A stretch of 64,000 bases of DNA from Medicago truncatula. Taxonomy: Eukaryota > Streptophyta > Magnoliopsida > Fabales > Fabaceae. This document shows positions 43,316 to 54,697 of this stretch, piece by piece. The DNA lies in contig NC_053042.1 in the NCBI RefSeq assembly GCF_003473485.1, positions 44,355,762 to 44,419,761 on the forward strand, written 5' to 3'. The notes under the pieces were generated by a model that was not told the origin of the DNA, searched no databases, and was given only the letters and a program-made list of their open reading frames with translations. Both the position numbers and the translations under genes were made by a program. Position 1 is the stretch's first letter, and each line of letters opens with the position of its first letter.

Positions 43316-43610
43316 CTCCCTCCGTCCCTCAATACTTGACCTACTTGACCATTTCACACAGATTAAGAAAAGTGTAAAGATGAAAGAAAGAGAATGATAT
43401 TTTTACTGAATTGCCCTTGTTATTATTTTGAAACTTTTACTTTTAAGTAATGATTACTTTCTTTGTTCTACTACAAACTTTTACATGGAGACCACAAAGA
43501 GTATTTATAAGGGGTAAATTTATCAAATTCTGCTTAAAAATATGAGAATGTCAAGTATTGTGGGACAAATATTTTTTTCAAATAGGTCAAGTATTGAGGT
43601 ACGGAGGGAG
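43316..43610. mobile_element. Stowaway MITE, 295 bp, intact ends
   Basis: CTCCCTCCGTCCCTCAATAC at the left and TATTGAGGTACGGAGGGAG at the right are inverted ends, with TA on both sides (43314-43315, 43611-43612). It is non-coding and would be moved by Tc1/mariner-type transposases. A related half-element (TTCATCCGTTTTATAATACT) lies at 43170-43240. Confidence 0.9.
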
Positions 43611-43689
43611 TAATAAATGGTTAATGGTATTATAGAAAACACATATATAATTTATCAAAAATAACAAAATTTATTATCCTTTGGGGGCC

Positions 43690-45118
43690 GTTTAATTCTT
43701 CTAAAGTTTGTCCTGACCTCGGTTCCTGTCTATGCGCTTTCTTTTTTCAAAGCTCTGTCAGGTATCATTTCTCTCATTGAATCTATTTTTAACAAAATTT
43801 TTTGGGCAGGGTGTGAGGTTAACAGGAAAATTTCCTGAATTGCTTGGAGCTCTATTTGTCTTCAAAAGGAGGATGGAGGGTTAGGGGTGAGGTAGTTGAA
43901 GGAATTCAATATTGCCTTGTTAGGCAAGTTGTGTTGGAGGATGTTGGTGGATAGAGACGGGTTGTGGTATAGAGTTTTGGTGGCGAGATATGGAGATGAG
44001 GCAGAGAGGTTGGAGGTTGGGGGCCGGACTGTTTCATCTTGGTGGAGAGAGATAGCGAAGATTAGGGATGGAGTGGGTGAGACTGATGGGGGCTGGTTTG
44101 TAGAGAGGGTATCGAAAGTTTTAGGGGATGGAGGGAATGCTTTATTTTGGTTGGATAGATGGGTAGGAGATGTCCCCTTGTGTAGGAGGTTCGCTCGCTT
44201 ATTTGATCTTACAACAAATAAGTTGAGCACGGTGGCAGATATGTGTGCTCTTGGTTGGGAGGAAGGTGGTGATGCGTGGAGTTGGAGGAGACGTTTGTGG
44301 GCGTGGGAGGAGGAGTTAGTAGATGAGAGTAGAATTTTATTGATTAATGTTGTTGTGCAGTCTAATGTTTCTGATAGGTGGCAATGGGAGCTAGACAAGC
44401 ATGCCGGATCACAGTCAGGGATGCTTATCATGCTCTAACATCCATGGCAGCCCCCACTCTTGACGCGTCAGCGAACCTTGTCTGGCATAAGCAGGTTCCT
44501 TTAAAAGTTTCCATTGTTGCGTGGCAGTTGCTGAAAGACAGGTTACCAACTAAATTCAATCTTCAAAGGCGCGGTGTTGCTCAGGTCACAGACATTATGT
44601 GTGTTTCAGGGTGTGGTAAAGAGGAGTCGACATCCCATTCGTTCTTTCATTGCAAAGCGTTTGGTTCTCTTTGGCAGCAGATTATATTGTGGATTGGAGT
44701 GTTGGGTGTCGACACTGACAATGCCCGTGATCATTTTTATCAATTTATCCATTATTCAGGTTATTCAAAGGCTCATCGATCTTTTTTACAATTATTATGG
44801 CTTCTTTGTGTGTGGATGGTGTGGAACGAACGAAACAACAAACTGTTCAAAAACACTGAAACACCTATTGAGCAACTATTATATAAAGTTAAATTCCATT
44901 TGTTGTGGTGGCTTAAAGCCAATAATACCATTTTTGTGTACAGTTCTCAAAGTTGGTGGTCAAACCATCTACATTGTTTAGGTGTCGAGTGACCTTTATT
45001 TTATAATTATACGTTGTGATTGTTTGTTTGTCGGGTTGGATCCTTAGTACACCTTGTACTAATGTGATTTCATCACTGTTGGCAATATATTCCATTTTGA
45101 TTTCTTAAAAAAAAAAAG
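43690..45118 (+). pseudogene. LINE (non-LTR retrotransposon) 3' portion with zf-RVT region, frameshifted
   Basis: The plus strand encodes the end of a plant LINE polyprotein. It has a piece like KISWIAWSSICLQKEDGGLG, then LKEFNIALLGKLCWRML, SSWWREIAKIRDGVGE and, after a frame change near 44390, the zf-RVT region ending ...CLGVE at 44992. That region includes VPLKVSIVAWQLLKDRLPTK and a Cys/His set (CGKEESTSHSFFHC). It closes with a 3' untranslated region and an A-run at 45107-45118. It is 5'-truncated: reverse transcriptase and endonuclease cores are missing. One polyprotein is split into two frames, so it is inactive. Confidence 0.85.
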
Positions 45119-45800
45119 ATTTATTTGGTTTCTTGGTTACTGCGATTTTTCCAAAATGGACATATATTTTGCAACACTGAAAATTTATATTATATTTTAT
45201 TGCAACCGTATTATTTTACTATATTTTCAGATTGGTATTTAAACACCCATATACCAATGTAAACTAACAAGTCAAAACAAAAATGAATTGAACAACATTA
45301 AATTTTTGCATTTTTATCCATATCATCATTAACAAAAAAAGTTAATGATGTTTTACCTCATGTAAATTTTTTTTTTTTGAAATATCCCTTAATAGGTCAT
45401 AAAAAAAAGAAATTTTTTGTTTTTTTATGACCTATTAAAGAAGTATTCCAAAAAAAATAATTTACAAGAGGATAAATAATAATAATAAAAAATTACAGAT
45501 AAACAACTGAAATGACATATATTACAAGATAAAACACCTTAACCCAAAGATTAATTTCTATTATTATCTAAAGAAAAGAAGAAGAAAAATCCTAACAACA
45601 TTGAAAAGAAAAAAAAAACAAGACACTCTGTCAAAGGAAAGAAAGACAGGAAGTTTTGTGTTGTATCTACCAAATCCTTAAACTAGTGCGGGACCCACTG
45701 TTCTAACATTCTAACATCATACACAACTGCTACCAAATTCAATAACTTGCGATTTTGTTCATCTTTGTCTGAAACAACTACAAAGAAGAAGAAGAAGAAG

Positions 45801-48800
45801 ATGGGTATAGCAATGGGTGGTACTGATTCACTGAGCGTAAAAGCAGCTATGATGAGAGAGTCTCTTCAAAAAAGCCAAACAATTACAGACAACGTTGTCA
45901 CCATTCTTGGTTCCTTTGACCACCGTCTTTCTGCTCTTGAAACCGCCATGCGTCCAACTCAGGTCAATTTCACCTTTCTTCTTTAAAAATTTGATTTTTG
46001 GATTTGGGTTTTTGTTGAATTGACTTGTGTTTGACTTGGTCAAGTAGTAATTGAATTTTTGGGATCTGAAGGGTGTTTTGTGGATTTGTGGTTTTTGAAA
46101 GTTGGATTTTTTTGATCTGGGTGTTGCAGATTAGGACACATTCTATTAGGAAAGCTCATGAGAATATTGATAAGACTTTGAAGGCTGCTGAGATTATATT
46201 GTCTCACTTTGATCAATATCGTCAGGTTAGTTTTATCATGATTATGGTTTTACTGGTTTCTATGCTGATTTATGCTGTATATGATTCAATTTAACTTCCA
46301 TGATCTGTTTCTTACAAAATAGGTTTTTGTTTGTTTACATTTAATTTGTTCTTGTTGATAGATTTAAAGTGAAAGATAAAATTCTATGTTCATTGCCAAT
46401 CACTAAAGGATGCATAGTATTGTAAATGTTAGTTCAGGTTAAAGCAATTATCTTTTACCAACCTAGTGTTGAGACTTGAGAGAGTTGGTAATGTGACTCT
46501 CTCTGAGGAAAAGAACCCATGTTCTATTTCTAAATGAGTTTGCTCTGTTGGAAGACATCCCAATATCGTTTGAAAAGCCAGATATCTCGATGCCAACTCG
46601 GGAACTAGTCCCGCGGCAGGCCCAAAGGGTCTAAACTGTGGGGATACCTTGAGAGACCTAGTAGAGGTCGAAGATTCTAATTACAGCGGTTTAATATAAA
46701 AATGGAGAGGAAGAAAATGGTCATAACTATTGTTAAGAGCTCAACCAAAACCGACCAGGAAGTTGAGGATTGCACTCACTAATAAACTTGTGTTCAGACC
46801 ATCTCTCATCCAATGCGGGGCTCTTACCTGCTCGCCCATGCCCTGAATTGGACATATGGAGCGTGACCCGAGTGGTCCGATAATGGAAACCGGATAGCAG
46901 CTGCCCCACTCAATGGATCTTTAATAGGCTCTGATACCATCTTAGAATTTTGGGTTGGGCATAACCCAACCTTACAAAACCAAACAGTTGCTCTATGCGC
47001 CCCTTGGATTGCCCAACCCCTGGAATAAGCAGATCGGAAGATTGCTTCCGGTGCCAAAAAAGCCGATCGGATCTCCTGATAGGTTTTGTGCGATTGGAAG
47101 TTACATTTCGATAAATAAAGGGGATTTTGAGCAAAATTGTGGGGTCCATATAGCGATTTCCACAAAACCGACTTGTAAGTTGAGGGCTTCCCACGTTTTG
47201 TAAACACTACACAGGCCATATCGCTAGGCAATATGGGACTGAATCCATCCCTTCACACCCAACACAATGAAGGTGTTGGAAGCTGTAATGAAGGCAACCC
47301 AACTGCCGCAATAGGGGGCCAGTGGTGGACCACAATGAAGGCGGAACTTCCAACAACTTTTTTAAGTGCACAACTCAAATATTTTGTTCCTGCTGTGCTG
47401 ATTACTATCATTTTAGCTTTATTTCCAGGTTTGTCTTTTACGGGAATCATGCATGTTACTTGTATTTTTTAACCAATTGCAATTTGTAAATTTGAAGGCC
47501 TGACTCTAGTCTCATTTGATCAGCTTGACTGGTTTTTGCATGATGTAATTTAGTTTTGTCTGGAAGAAAACTAAATCATTTTTCTTTATCTGATTCATTA
47601 TTTGGAATTTTTTCATCAGAAGTTTTACATGTCAATAATTTATAATCAGCATCTTTAATTCCTAACCCATGTCATTTTGTAATATGCTGCCACATGCTTT
47701 CATTATTTCATCATTAAAACAGTGATTGGGGCCATTGTTACCATTTAATGATAAAAAAATGCATACATCAGATATCCAGTCTAGAGCGTGAAAGGGTTTG
47801 TTGAGATCCCACATATACTAGATATATGGCCAATTTAGTCCTTACAGGCTGGGACAATCTTTACATCTTGATCTAGTTTTTGGGTTGAGTTAAGCCTAGA
47901 TAACACCCAACTTCCAAGGATTTTGCGAGATTTTATGCAATTTTGTGTTGGTTTTATGTTTTAGTTGATCCAAATTCCTGCAAAGTGGTGTAGTGGCCCA
48001 CCCGAAAATTTAAATAGTTCAATTATAGGTCTATTTTGCGAGATTTTATACAATTTTATGTCGGTTTTAGGTTTTGGTTGATCCAAATTCCCGCAAATTG
48101 GTGTAGTGGCCCACCCGAAAAATTTAAATAATTCAATTATAGGTCTAATTTGCGAGACTTTAAACAATTTTTCAATAGTTAATTTTAGTGGCCCACCCTG
48201 ACATTTTTTTCTGGCTCCGCCACTGATTTTCTTCATTACAATTACATTGCCTTTCGTCCCTTCCTTTTTCAATCTTCACTCCAAAGCCACATGCTTTCTT
48301 TCCTACCTTAATTAGTATGGTAGTTACCAAGTGGTTTAAATGATTCTGGTGAGCTAAACATCATACTTTAGCTTCGTATGATTTTATTCAGCTTAACTTC
48401 ATCATCTAGCTCCAGATGATTTCGTTAAACTATACTTCATGCTATAGGGGCAGAAAATTTTTCCTGTCCATATTCTTCCAAAAAATCTGTTACTGGATGA
48501 CAATTTGAGGGCACATCTTCTTGTTTTTGTAGGACATTCATATTTCATACATATATATGTTATCTTTTTTATCTATCTCCTTACGCCCCCCCTCACTCCT
48601 ACAGACATACAATTACATTGTTTGATGGTTTCATTGATCCTTCAACAGGCAGAGGCAAAAATACTTAAAGGGCCACACGAAGACCTGGAAAACTATCTTG
48701 AAGCAATTGCTAAGTTGAGAAGCAACATTCAATTTTTTGGCAGTAAGAGCAGTTTTAAGAATAGTGATGGTGTTGTCAGTCATGCCAGTAGTTTGTTAAC

Positions 48801-51800
48801 TAAAGCTATTTCTAAGCTACAAGATGAATTTAATCAGCTATTATTATCGTACAGGTTTGTATTTTGTGCTTAGTGGTGTTCATCTATTCGTCTGTTGGAT
48901 GAAGTTCATTTGTTTGCATAAACTCAAAAATTAATCGGGCCCTCAAATTTCTTTTGTCCCACGTGACTACAGCAAACCTGTGGAACCCGAGCGCCTCTTT
49001 GATTGCCTTCCAAACTCGATGCGACCTTCTTCAGGATCACCTGGTAATGAGGGTGAACATAGTGGCAAGTCCAACCACCATTCTGACAACAATAACGCTG
49101 ATGCTGTTGTATACACACCTCCCACTCTTATACCACCAAGAATTTTGCCACTTCTACATGATTTAGCTCGGCAAATGATTGAAGCTGGTCACCGACCACA
49201 GTTACTCACAATATACAGGTAATGCTTTGTTTAGTTGACTGTTGCATTGTAAAAGGAAAAAGTAAGATTTTCTTGCTGTAAAACTCTACAACAACAACCA
49301 AGCCTTATCCCACTAAGTGGGGTTGGCTACATGGATCAAATTACGCCATAGTTTTCTATCATAAACCATATTTTGGTCCAACTCATTGATGTAGAAATCT
49401 ACATTTTAAAAAATTATAAATGTAACAAGTATGAAATTTAAATATTTAACATGTATAAGGATGTGAAGAATGTAGGAAATTATTAAGAAAAATCTTGTGA
49501 GTTAAGGAAGTGTCAACCCTAATTGGATGGGGATTGTTTGATCCCTAGTGATTAGTTGAGGAGCCTTTTTAGAGTTATAAAATTGTTAAAAAACCTAAAT
49601 TAAGGTGTGACTTCTTTGAGGTATAAGTTGAATAAATTTGTCTGTAATGAATATTGTTATAGATTAGACACAATGTGTATCAACCTACAACAGTTTATAT
49701 AGTCTCTGCCTGAAATCATGTAAGTAGCTCTAGGTACACAGGATCAGAATCATACAAGACACAATGTGTTTCTTATATCTAATATCACGATGAGAGTAAG
49801 AAATTAATGAGACATATGCTGAACCATGGGTTTTAACTACTCACAAGGATCGGCACACACATACCATGGGTTTTAACTAAAATTATTTGGGTTGACATGA
49901 CATTGACTGCGGTACAATAATGAACATAGACACCTAACAGTAAAGTGAATTAAAGTGCTCCTATTATACACGTTTCCAACAATGAGAAATATTTTGTCTT
50001 CAACTTAATTAGCATTATCATCATTATTATCATGCAGGGAAGCCCGTTCTAACGTATTGGAAGAAAGCCTCCAAAAACTTGGAGTTGAGAAACTCAACAA
50101 AGACGATGTTCAAAAGCTACAATGGGAGATTTTGGAAGCCAAAATCGGAAACTGGATTCATTTTATGCGAATAGCAGTAAGTAGATTGTAAAATGGTACT
50201 TTGTTTGTTTTCTTCTCGTTAATTTTTAAATTGTGTTCAAATATGTAATTATGATTAGGGTAATGCTGATTGTGACGAAATAGTAAAATACGAATGGCAA
50301 GAATGAATATGCTTCATTGATTTTATACACACCCACCACATGAGTTCCATTAAACAAGGAGATAAACGTTTTTAGCTCTTTACAACAAACAACCCACATG
50401 TATATTCTTGCGTTTCTTGTCCGTTTTCACTCATAACAAATAGCATTTCTTTTATAATTATATTTATGTTAGAATATTATAAAATATATTATAATATCTT
50501 CTATATTCATCTATAGTATATCTTAGGATCAGTTTTTATATTACTTATCATTATTTTGATTTGTTCTTGATTTAGGATTGAGTCCGTGTATCGCTATAAA
50601 TAGGGATTAGAATTGAGTTTTTTGTATCAAGCTACTATTCAGCCAGTATCAATAACATTCCGAGGTTCTTATTATTTTCTCTATTCCTTTTATCTAAAAC
50701 CTCTCAACTTCAACAATATGAACAGGTGAAATTGTTGTTTGCTGGTGAGAGGAAAGTTTGTGATCAGATATTTGAAGGCTTTGATTCACTTTCTGAACAG
50801 TGTTTTGCCGAGGTGACTACAAACAGTGTTTCTATGCTACTAAGCTTTGGAGAAGCAATAGCCAAAAGCAAGAGATCCCCAGAAAAATTATTTGTACTTT
50901 TGGACATGTATGAAATAATGCAAGAGCTGCATTCAGAGGTATGACTTTTGACTTATGAAATCATAAATCTCAATGCAATATCACTTCTGCATTGTTCTCG
51001 TAAATTCCATAACCTCAATGGAATTTTTTAATTTTATATTTAATAGTCAATGCTGACTTTCTATTTTTGACAACTTGCAGATTGAAACACTTTTTAAAGG
51101 CAAAGCTTGCACTGCAATAAGAGACGCGGCAATGGCTTTGACAAAAAAACTTGCACAAACAGCGCAGGAGACCTTTGGAGATTTTGAAGAAGCGGTTGAA
51201 AAAGATGCTACAAAGACTGCAGTAACAGATGGAACTGTTCATCCTCTGACTAGCTATGTTATTAACTATGTCAAGTTTTTGTTTGAGTAAGTTTTTGTTT
51301 GTCATCTAATCCCAATTTCATAGCCACATCATGAGATTAATTCTAGCATTTCTTGCCGTGTGCACTCATTACAGAGATGTTTGTCATTATTTATTATTTC
51401 TGCATACACAATTAGATTAATTTTTTTTAAAAAATATTTTATAGTTCTGTGGTGTTCTGCTCATGGACATTTTTCAATGCTCATTTTATATTCAGATTAA
51501 GGAATATCCATATTTTTATTTCATATTTTTATACGGGTCTTGTTAACGAGTGCCCCCGGGGCACTCTTTAAGCTATCCAAAAATTAGCAATTATTCTTTA
51601 AAAAAGTCAAACATTTCGATTTCCTAGACATTGATTACATGCATTTTCATAATATACCTTACTAACTATGGTCCTTAAACATTACCCTTTTTATATTTAG
51701 GAGAAATTACATATTAATATTCAGTTTCTCTAACTTGCATAAGAAGGGTGCCTAAGCTCGTATACTCACCTGCACGTGTGTTGATAATTTTTTTGGGATC

Positions 51801-53855
51801 TTCATCGTGGTTCTTCACATATTGGACCTGATCAGAATTCTTTAAATTTTTGCAGCTACCGATCCACCTTGAAGCAACTCTTCCAAGAATTTGAAGGTGG
51901 AAATGATTCTTCCCAGCTAGCTACTGTAACTATGCGAATAATGCAAGCTTTGCAAATCAATCTAGATGGTAAATCAAAGCAGTATAAAGACCTTGCGTTG
52001 ACACATCTTTTTCTCATGAACAATATTCACTATATTGTCAGATCTGTTCGAAGGTATGTCTTCAACATATGTTGGTTATTAATTTCTTCGAATCAATAGT
52101 TTTATTCTGCGCTGCATTGGTTCAAAGTTATTACTCTCCAAATCATTTCTATTTCAGGTCTGAAGCCAAGGATTTGCTTGGGGATGATTGGGTACAAAGA
52201 CATAGGAGGATTGTGCAGCAGCATGCAAATCAATACAAAAGAAATGCTTGGGCAAAGGTGTTTTTCTAATGACACTTAATTACTACAGTACTACTACATG
52301 TCTTGCAGGTTTTTTAGATGTTTAGACCGATATTTTGCTAGTAGTAATACAGCAGGTGGTTGGGTAGATTTATTCATCTTATAATTTGGGTTGGGGGTGA
52401 CAGGGTTGACTTATTCCCACATTGCTTAGAGATATGGCCGAAGTACTGCTTATAAAACCTGGACAATCCTCACCTTACAAGTTGGTTTTGTAAGGTTGAG
52501 TTAGGCCCAATCCAAATTTAAGATGGTATCAAAGTCTATCCTTGATCTGTTGTTGGGCTTCTCGCATCGTTCACGCTTCACACCCATTGGGCCTAGGTGT
52601 GAGGGTGTGTGCCGAAAATTATGCCTTAATTGCGCTATGCCACTAGCCGCCTAATTGTGGCATTTGGGCTGCCTTCGTTGCAGCCTCCTACACCGTCATT
52701 CATTTGTGTTGGGTGTGAAGTGAATGGGTGGATTTAGTCTCGCATTTACTTAGAGATATGACCTAAGTAGTGTTTATAAAGTTTGGATCGTCCTCACCTT
52801 ACAAGCTGGTTGCATACGCGTAACTGTATAAATTTGTTACAGTATTTACATACTGTAGCGAATTCCGTACCCAAACTCAGAACTCAATGATTGAATGAGA
52901 TCTGGTGATGAAGAGTAAATTTAGAAATATTAAGAGAGTTTTCAAGGAGATCATAAGTTTTGTGAAAATATGAGTTGTTTTCATTCAAGATCCTTAGGCT
53001 AGCTATATAGCTAAGGAATTTACGAAGTGATACATTGGAATATTCTAGAATCCTTTCCATTCACAACTTGGCAACTCAGCACATAAAACTAGATGAAAAA
53101 TCAAATGAAAATACAAAATACTTGCAGTATTTAACAGAATTATACAAAAAGAACCTGTGTGTGTCTCCTTTCTATTAATTTTATTTGTTAAGTAATGTCT
53201 TCCTATTTAGTACATATTGATGTATCTGTGTTTCTTGTTTTGATCTTTGTTATAATTGCTGATATTTTATTCTTTTGCTTGGCAGATTCTTCAATGCTTA
53301 TCTATTCAAGGACTTGCTTCATCAGGTGGTGGGAGTACTAATGCTGGTGGTGATGGTGGAACTGGAAGTAGCAGTGGTGCTTCAAGAGCACTAGTTAAAG
53401 AGAGGTAACCTTTCATTGCTTCTTTATGAACTTTTGATGAGGGAAAGTATTCGTCCTTTTGACATACTTTTTTGTATCATGTTGTCAGGTTTAAGCAATT
53501 CAATATTATGTTTGAGGAACTCCATCAGAAACAATCACAATGGACAGTTCCGGACAGCGAGTTGCGAGAGTCTCTTAGGCTTGCAGTTGCTGAAGTCTTG
53601 TTGCCTGCCTATAGATCATTCGTGAAACGTTTTGGGTTCGTTCTCATTTTAATCCACTTCCAATATTACTATGACATTGCTATTTATTAATATTGTATGA
53701 TATATATATATTATTTAACAATGATGTGTAATTACAGTCCTCTAGTGGAGACTGGAAAGAATCCTCAGAAGTACATCAAATACACAGCAGAAGATCTAGA
53801 TCGAATGTTGGGCGAATTTTTTGAAGGAAAAAACATGAGTGAAACCAAGCGATAA
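45801..53855 (+). CDS. EXO70A1: Exocyst subunit EXO70A1, twelve exons
   Basis: A 649-residue exocyst subunit. Exons: 45801-45962, 46130-46225, 48649-48854, 48973-49218, 50038-50176, 50726-50938, 51081-51286, 51856-52053, 52158-52257, 53286-53404, 53489-53635 and 53738-53855. All are GT-AG and the frame is kept throughout. Only the EXO70A branch is intron-rich like this; most plant EXO70 genes are intronless. The N terminus has the coiled CorEx-type helices (MMRESLQKSQTITDNVVTIL), and the Exo70 helical-bundle domain occupies roughly residues 250-640 (SYVINYVKFLF, HLFLMNNIHYIV, KDLLGDDWVQRHRRIV, LLPAYRSFVKRFGP). A Gly/Ser loop (GGGSTNAGGDGGTGSSSG) is present near 520-540. In Arabidopsis it tethers secretory vesicles at the plasma membrane and is needed for polar growth, xylem and PIN recycling. 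A GAA-repeat leader abuts the ATG. Introns 2, 4, 5 and 9 hold transposon pieces. Confidence 0.96.
46700..47340 (-). mobile_element. TRIM-like element(s) in EXO70A1 intron 2, tandem arrangement
   Basis: On the minus strand the order is: internal domain (47340-47232), LTR-like block (47230-46946, interrupted at 46982-47161), a perfect primer binding site TGGTATCAGAGCC (about 46929-46941), internal domain (to about 46815) and a second LTR-like block (to about 46700). The outer internal piece matches the interior of the element at 52385-52815. Two internal domains sharing one LTR suggests a tandem array made by LTR recombination. Confidence 0.65.
46982..47161. mobile_element. 180-bp nested insertion with 8-bp target duplication
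   Basis: ACAAAACC occurs at 46974-46981 and 47162-47169. Removing one copy and the insert restores the TRIM LTR word CTTACAAAACCGACTTGTAAG. The ends show an imperfect inverted match, TTGCTCTATGCGCCCC against TCGCTATATGGACCCC read from the right (12 of 16). The 8-bp duplication suggests hAT. Confidence 0.65.
47790..47928 (+). mobile_element. TRIM-like LTR fragment in EXO70A1 intron 2
   Basis: GAGATCCCACATATACTAGA, TATGGCC, GGACAATC and TTGGGTTGAGTTAAGCC follow the order of the LTR at 52400-52527, in plus orientation. Confidence 0.5.
47929..48226. repeat. Tandem repeat of 113-114 bp next to a hAT-like end
   Basis: Two full copies start at 47929 and 48042, and a partial third at 48156. Shared words include GTGTAGTGGCCCACCCGAAAA and CAATTATAGGTCTA. 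The array ends in GGCTCCGCCACTG, whose reverse complement CAGTGGCGGAGCC is a common plant hAT terminus, so it is probably the inside of such an element. Confidence 0.7.
49288..49400 (-). mobile_element. RTE-type LINE 3' end fragment in EXO70A1 intron 4
   Basis: On the minus strand, GTAGCCAACCCCACTTAGTG, then GGATAAGGCTTGG and a short (TTG)n tail. This is the characteristic end of plant RTE non-LTR elements, here strongly 5'-truncated. Confidence 0.6.
50467..50716 (+). mobile_element. Possible solo LTR in EXO70A1 intron 5
   Basis: The block starts TGTTAGAATATTATAAAATA, has a TATA-like GCTATAAATAGGG at 50593-50605 and ends near CTTCAACA, next to the splice acceptor of exon 6. No clear 5-bp duplication was found. 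Confidence 0.4.
52385..52815 (+). mobile_element. TRIM-like element in EXO70A1 intron 9
   Basis: LTR-like block one (about 52400-52525: CCCACATTGC, TTATAAAACCTGGACAATCC, CTTACAAGTTGG) is followed by a primer-site-like ATGGTATCAAAG at 52523-52534. The interior ends GTGTTGGGTGTGAAGTGAATG. LTR-like block two follows (52730-52813) but is cut off after CTTACAAGCTGGTTG, where a different sequence starts. Confidence 0.65.
52820..53150. other. Unidentified repeat-like segment in EXO70A1 intron 9
   Basis: It directly abuts the truncated TRIM LTR and looks like part of a Copia LTR (GAGTTGTTTTCATTCAAGATC), but I see no paired ends. Confidence 0.3.
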
Positions 53856-54620
53856 TCGACAAGGAATGGTATTATTATATCTCTTGAGCATTGATTTAAT
53901 AAGAGGGCTGAATGTTTTTTCTCCCTTAGATTATCTGTATAGTTCATTTGATTGTATACTAGTGATTGTAATTTTATGAATTTTTTTTTACTAGTCTTGA
54001 GGGCCAATGTGAATGTAACAAAATTTTAATCCGGGTTTTATTTCCACTTTTTTTTTTAGGGGTTTTAAACTTGATTTAAAGTTTGTGTTGCATATCATTT
54101 TTAACTGCCAAACTGTAAACCATGATAAATATATTTAAGTCGTCTGCACTAGCATTCCTTCCCCAAGCGTGTGAAAGTAATCTTATTTGAATTGCATTCA
54201 TTTATTTTCTACGTTTAATCCTTGAATTAGAAATATAAAAAAAGAAAAATTTTAAACAAAGTCGTATTTTTATAAATTTAACTCAAAATAATGTGATCTT
54301 AAAAAAATACTATTTGCATTAAAACAAAAGTTTAGTTGTAAAATTGACTTTTGAATAATATAATATGATTTGAGCAAACGAATTAGAGTCGAATTTTGAG
54401 ACAAAGAATACAGTCATAATCACATGTAATGAAGCTGAGTCGTGCCGTTTTATTTGAATTGAATTGATGAGTGCTGTATTCGAGAGATGGAGGCATGGCC
54501 ACGTTGAAGGCCATGGCGCCACCAACACAACACAACACAACACATTCCTTTTCTTTCTCTTCCCGCGGTTCATGTTTTTTTCTTCTTATTAATTTAATAA
54601 TAATTAACCCGTAAATCAAA

Positions 54621-54640
54621 ATATATAAATGTACCACGTG
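54621..54640 (+). promoter_or_regulatory. TATA-like sequence and G-box before the NTF2-like gene
   Basis: ATATATAAAT at 54621-54630 and the palindrome CACGTG (in ACCACGTGACACG) at 54635-54640 lie about 60-75 bp before the ATG. A G-box/ABRE here suggests bZIP or bHLH control, for example by light or abscisic acid, but that is inference. Confidence 0.45.
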
Positions 54641-54697
54641 ACACGTTTTAGACACATCACTCCCTCAACTTCTCTCTTTCTTTCCAGAAAATTTGCA

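Noticed and set aside
43862..44431. 189-codon minus-strand frame
   Set aside because: It lies opposite the LINE polyprotein fragment, and its Ser/Pro-rich composition is a frame artefact.
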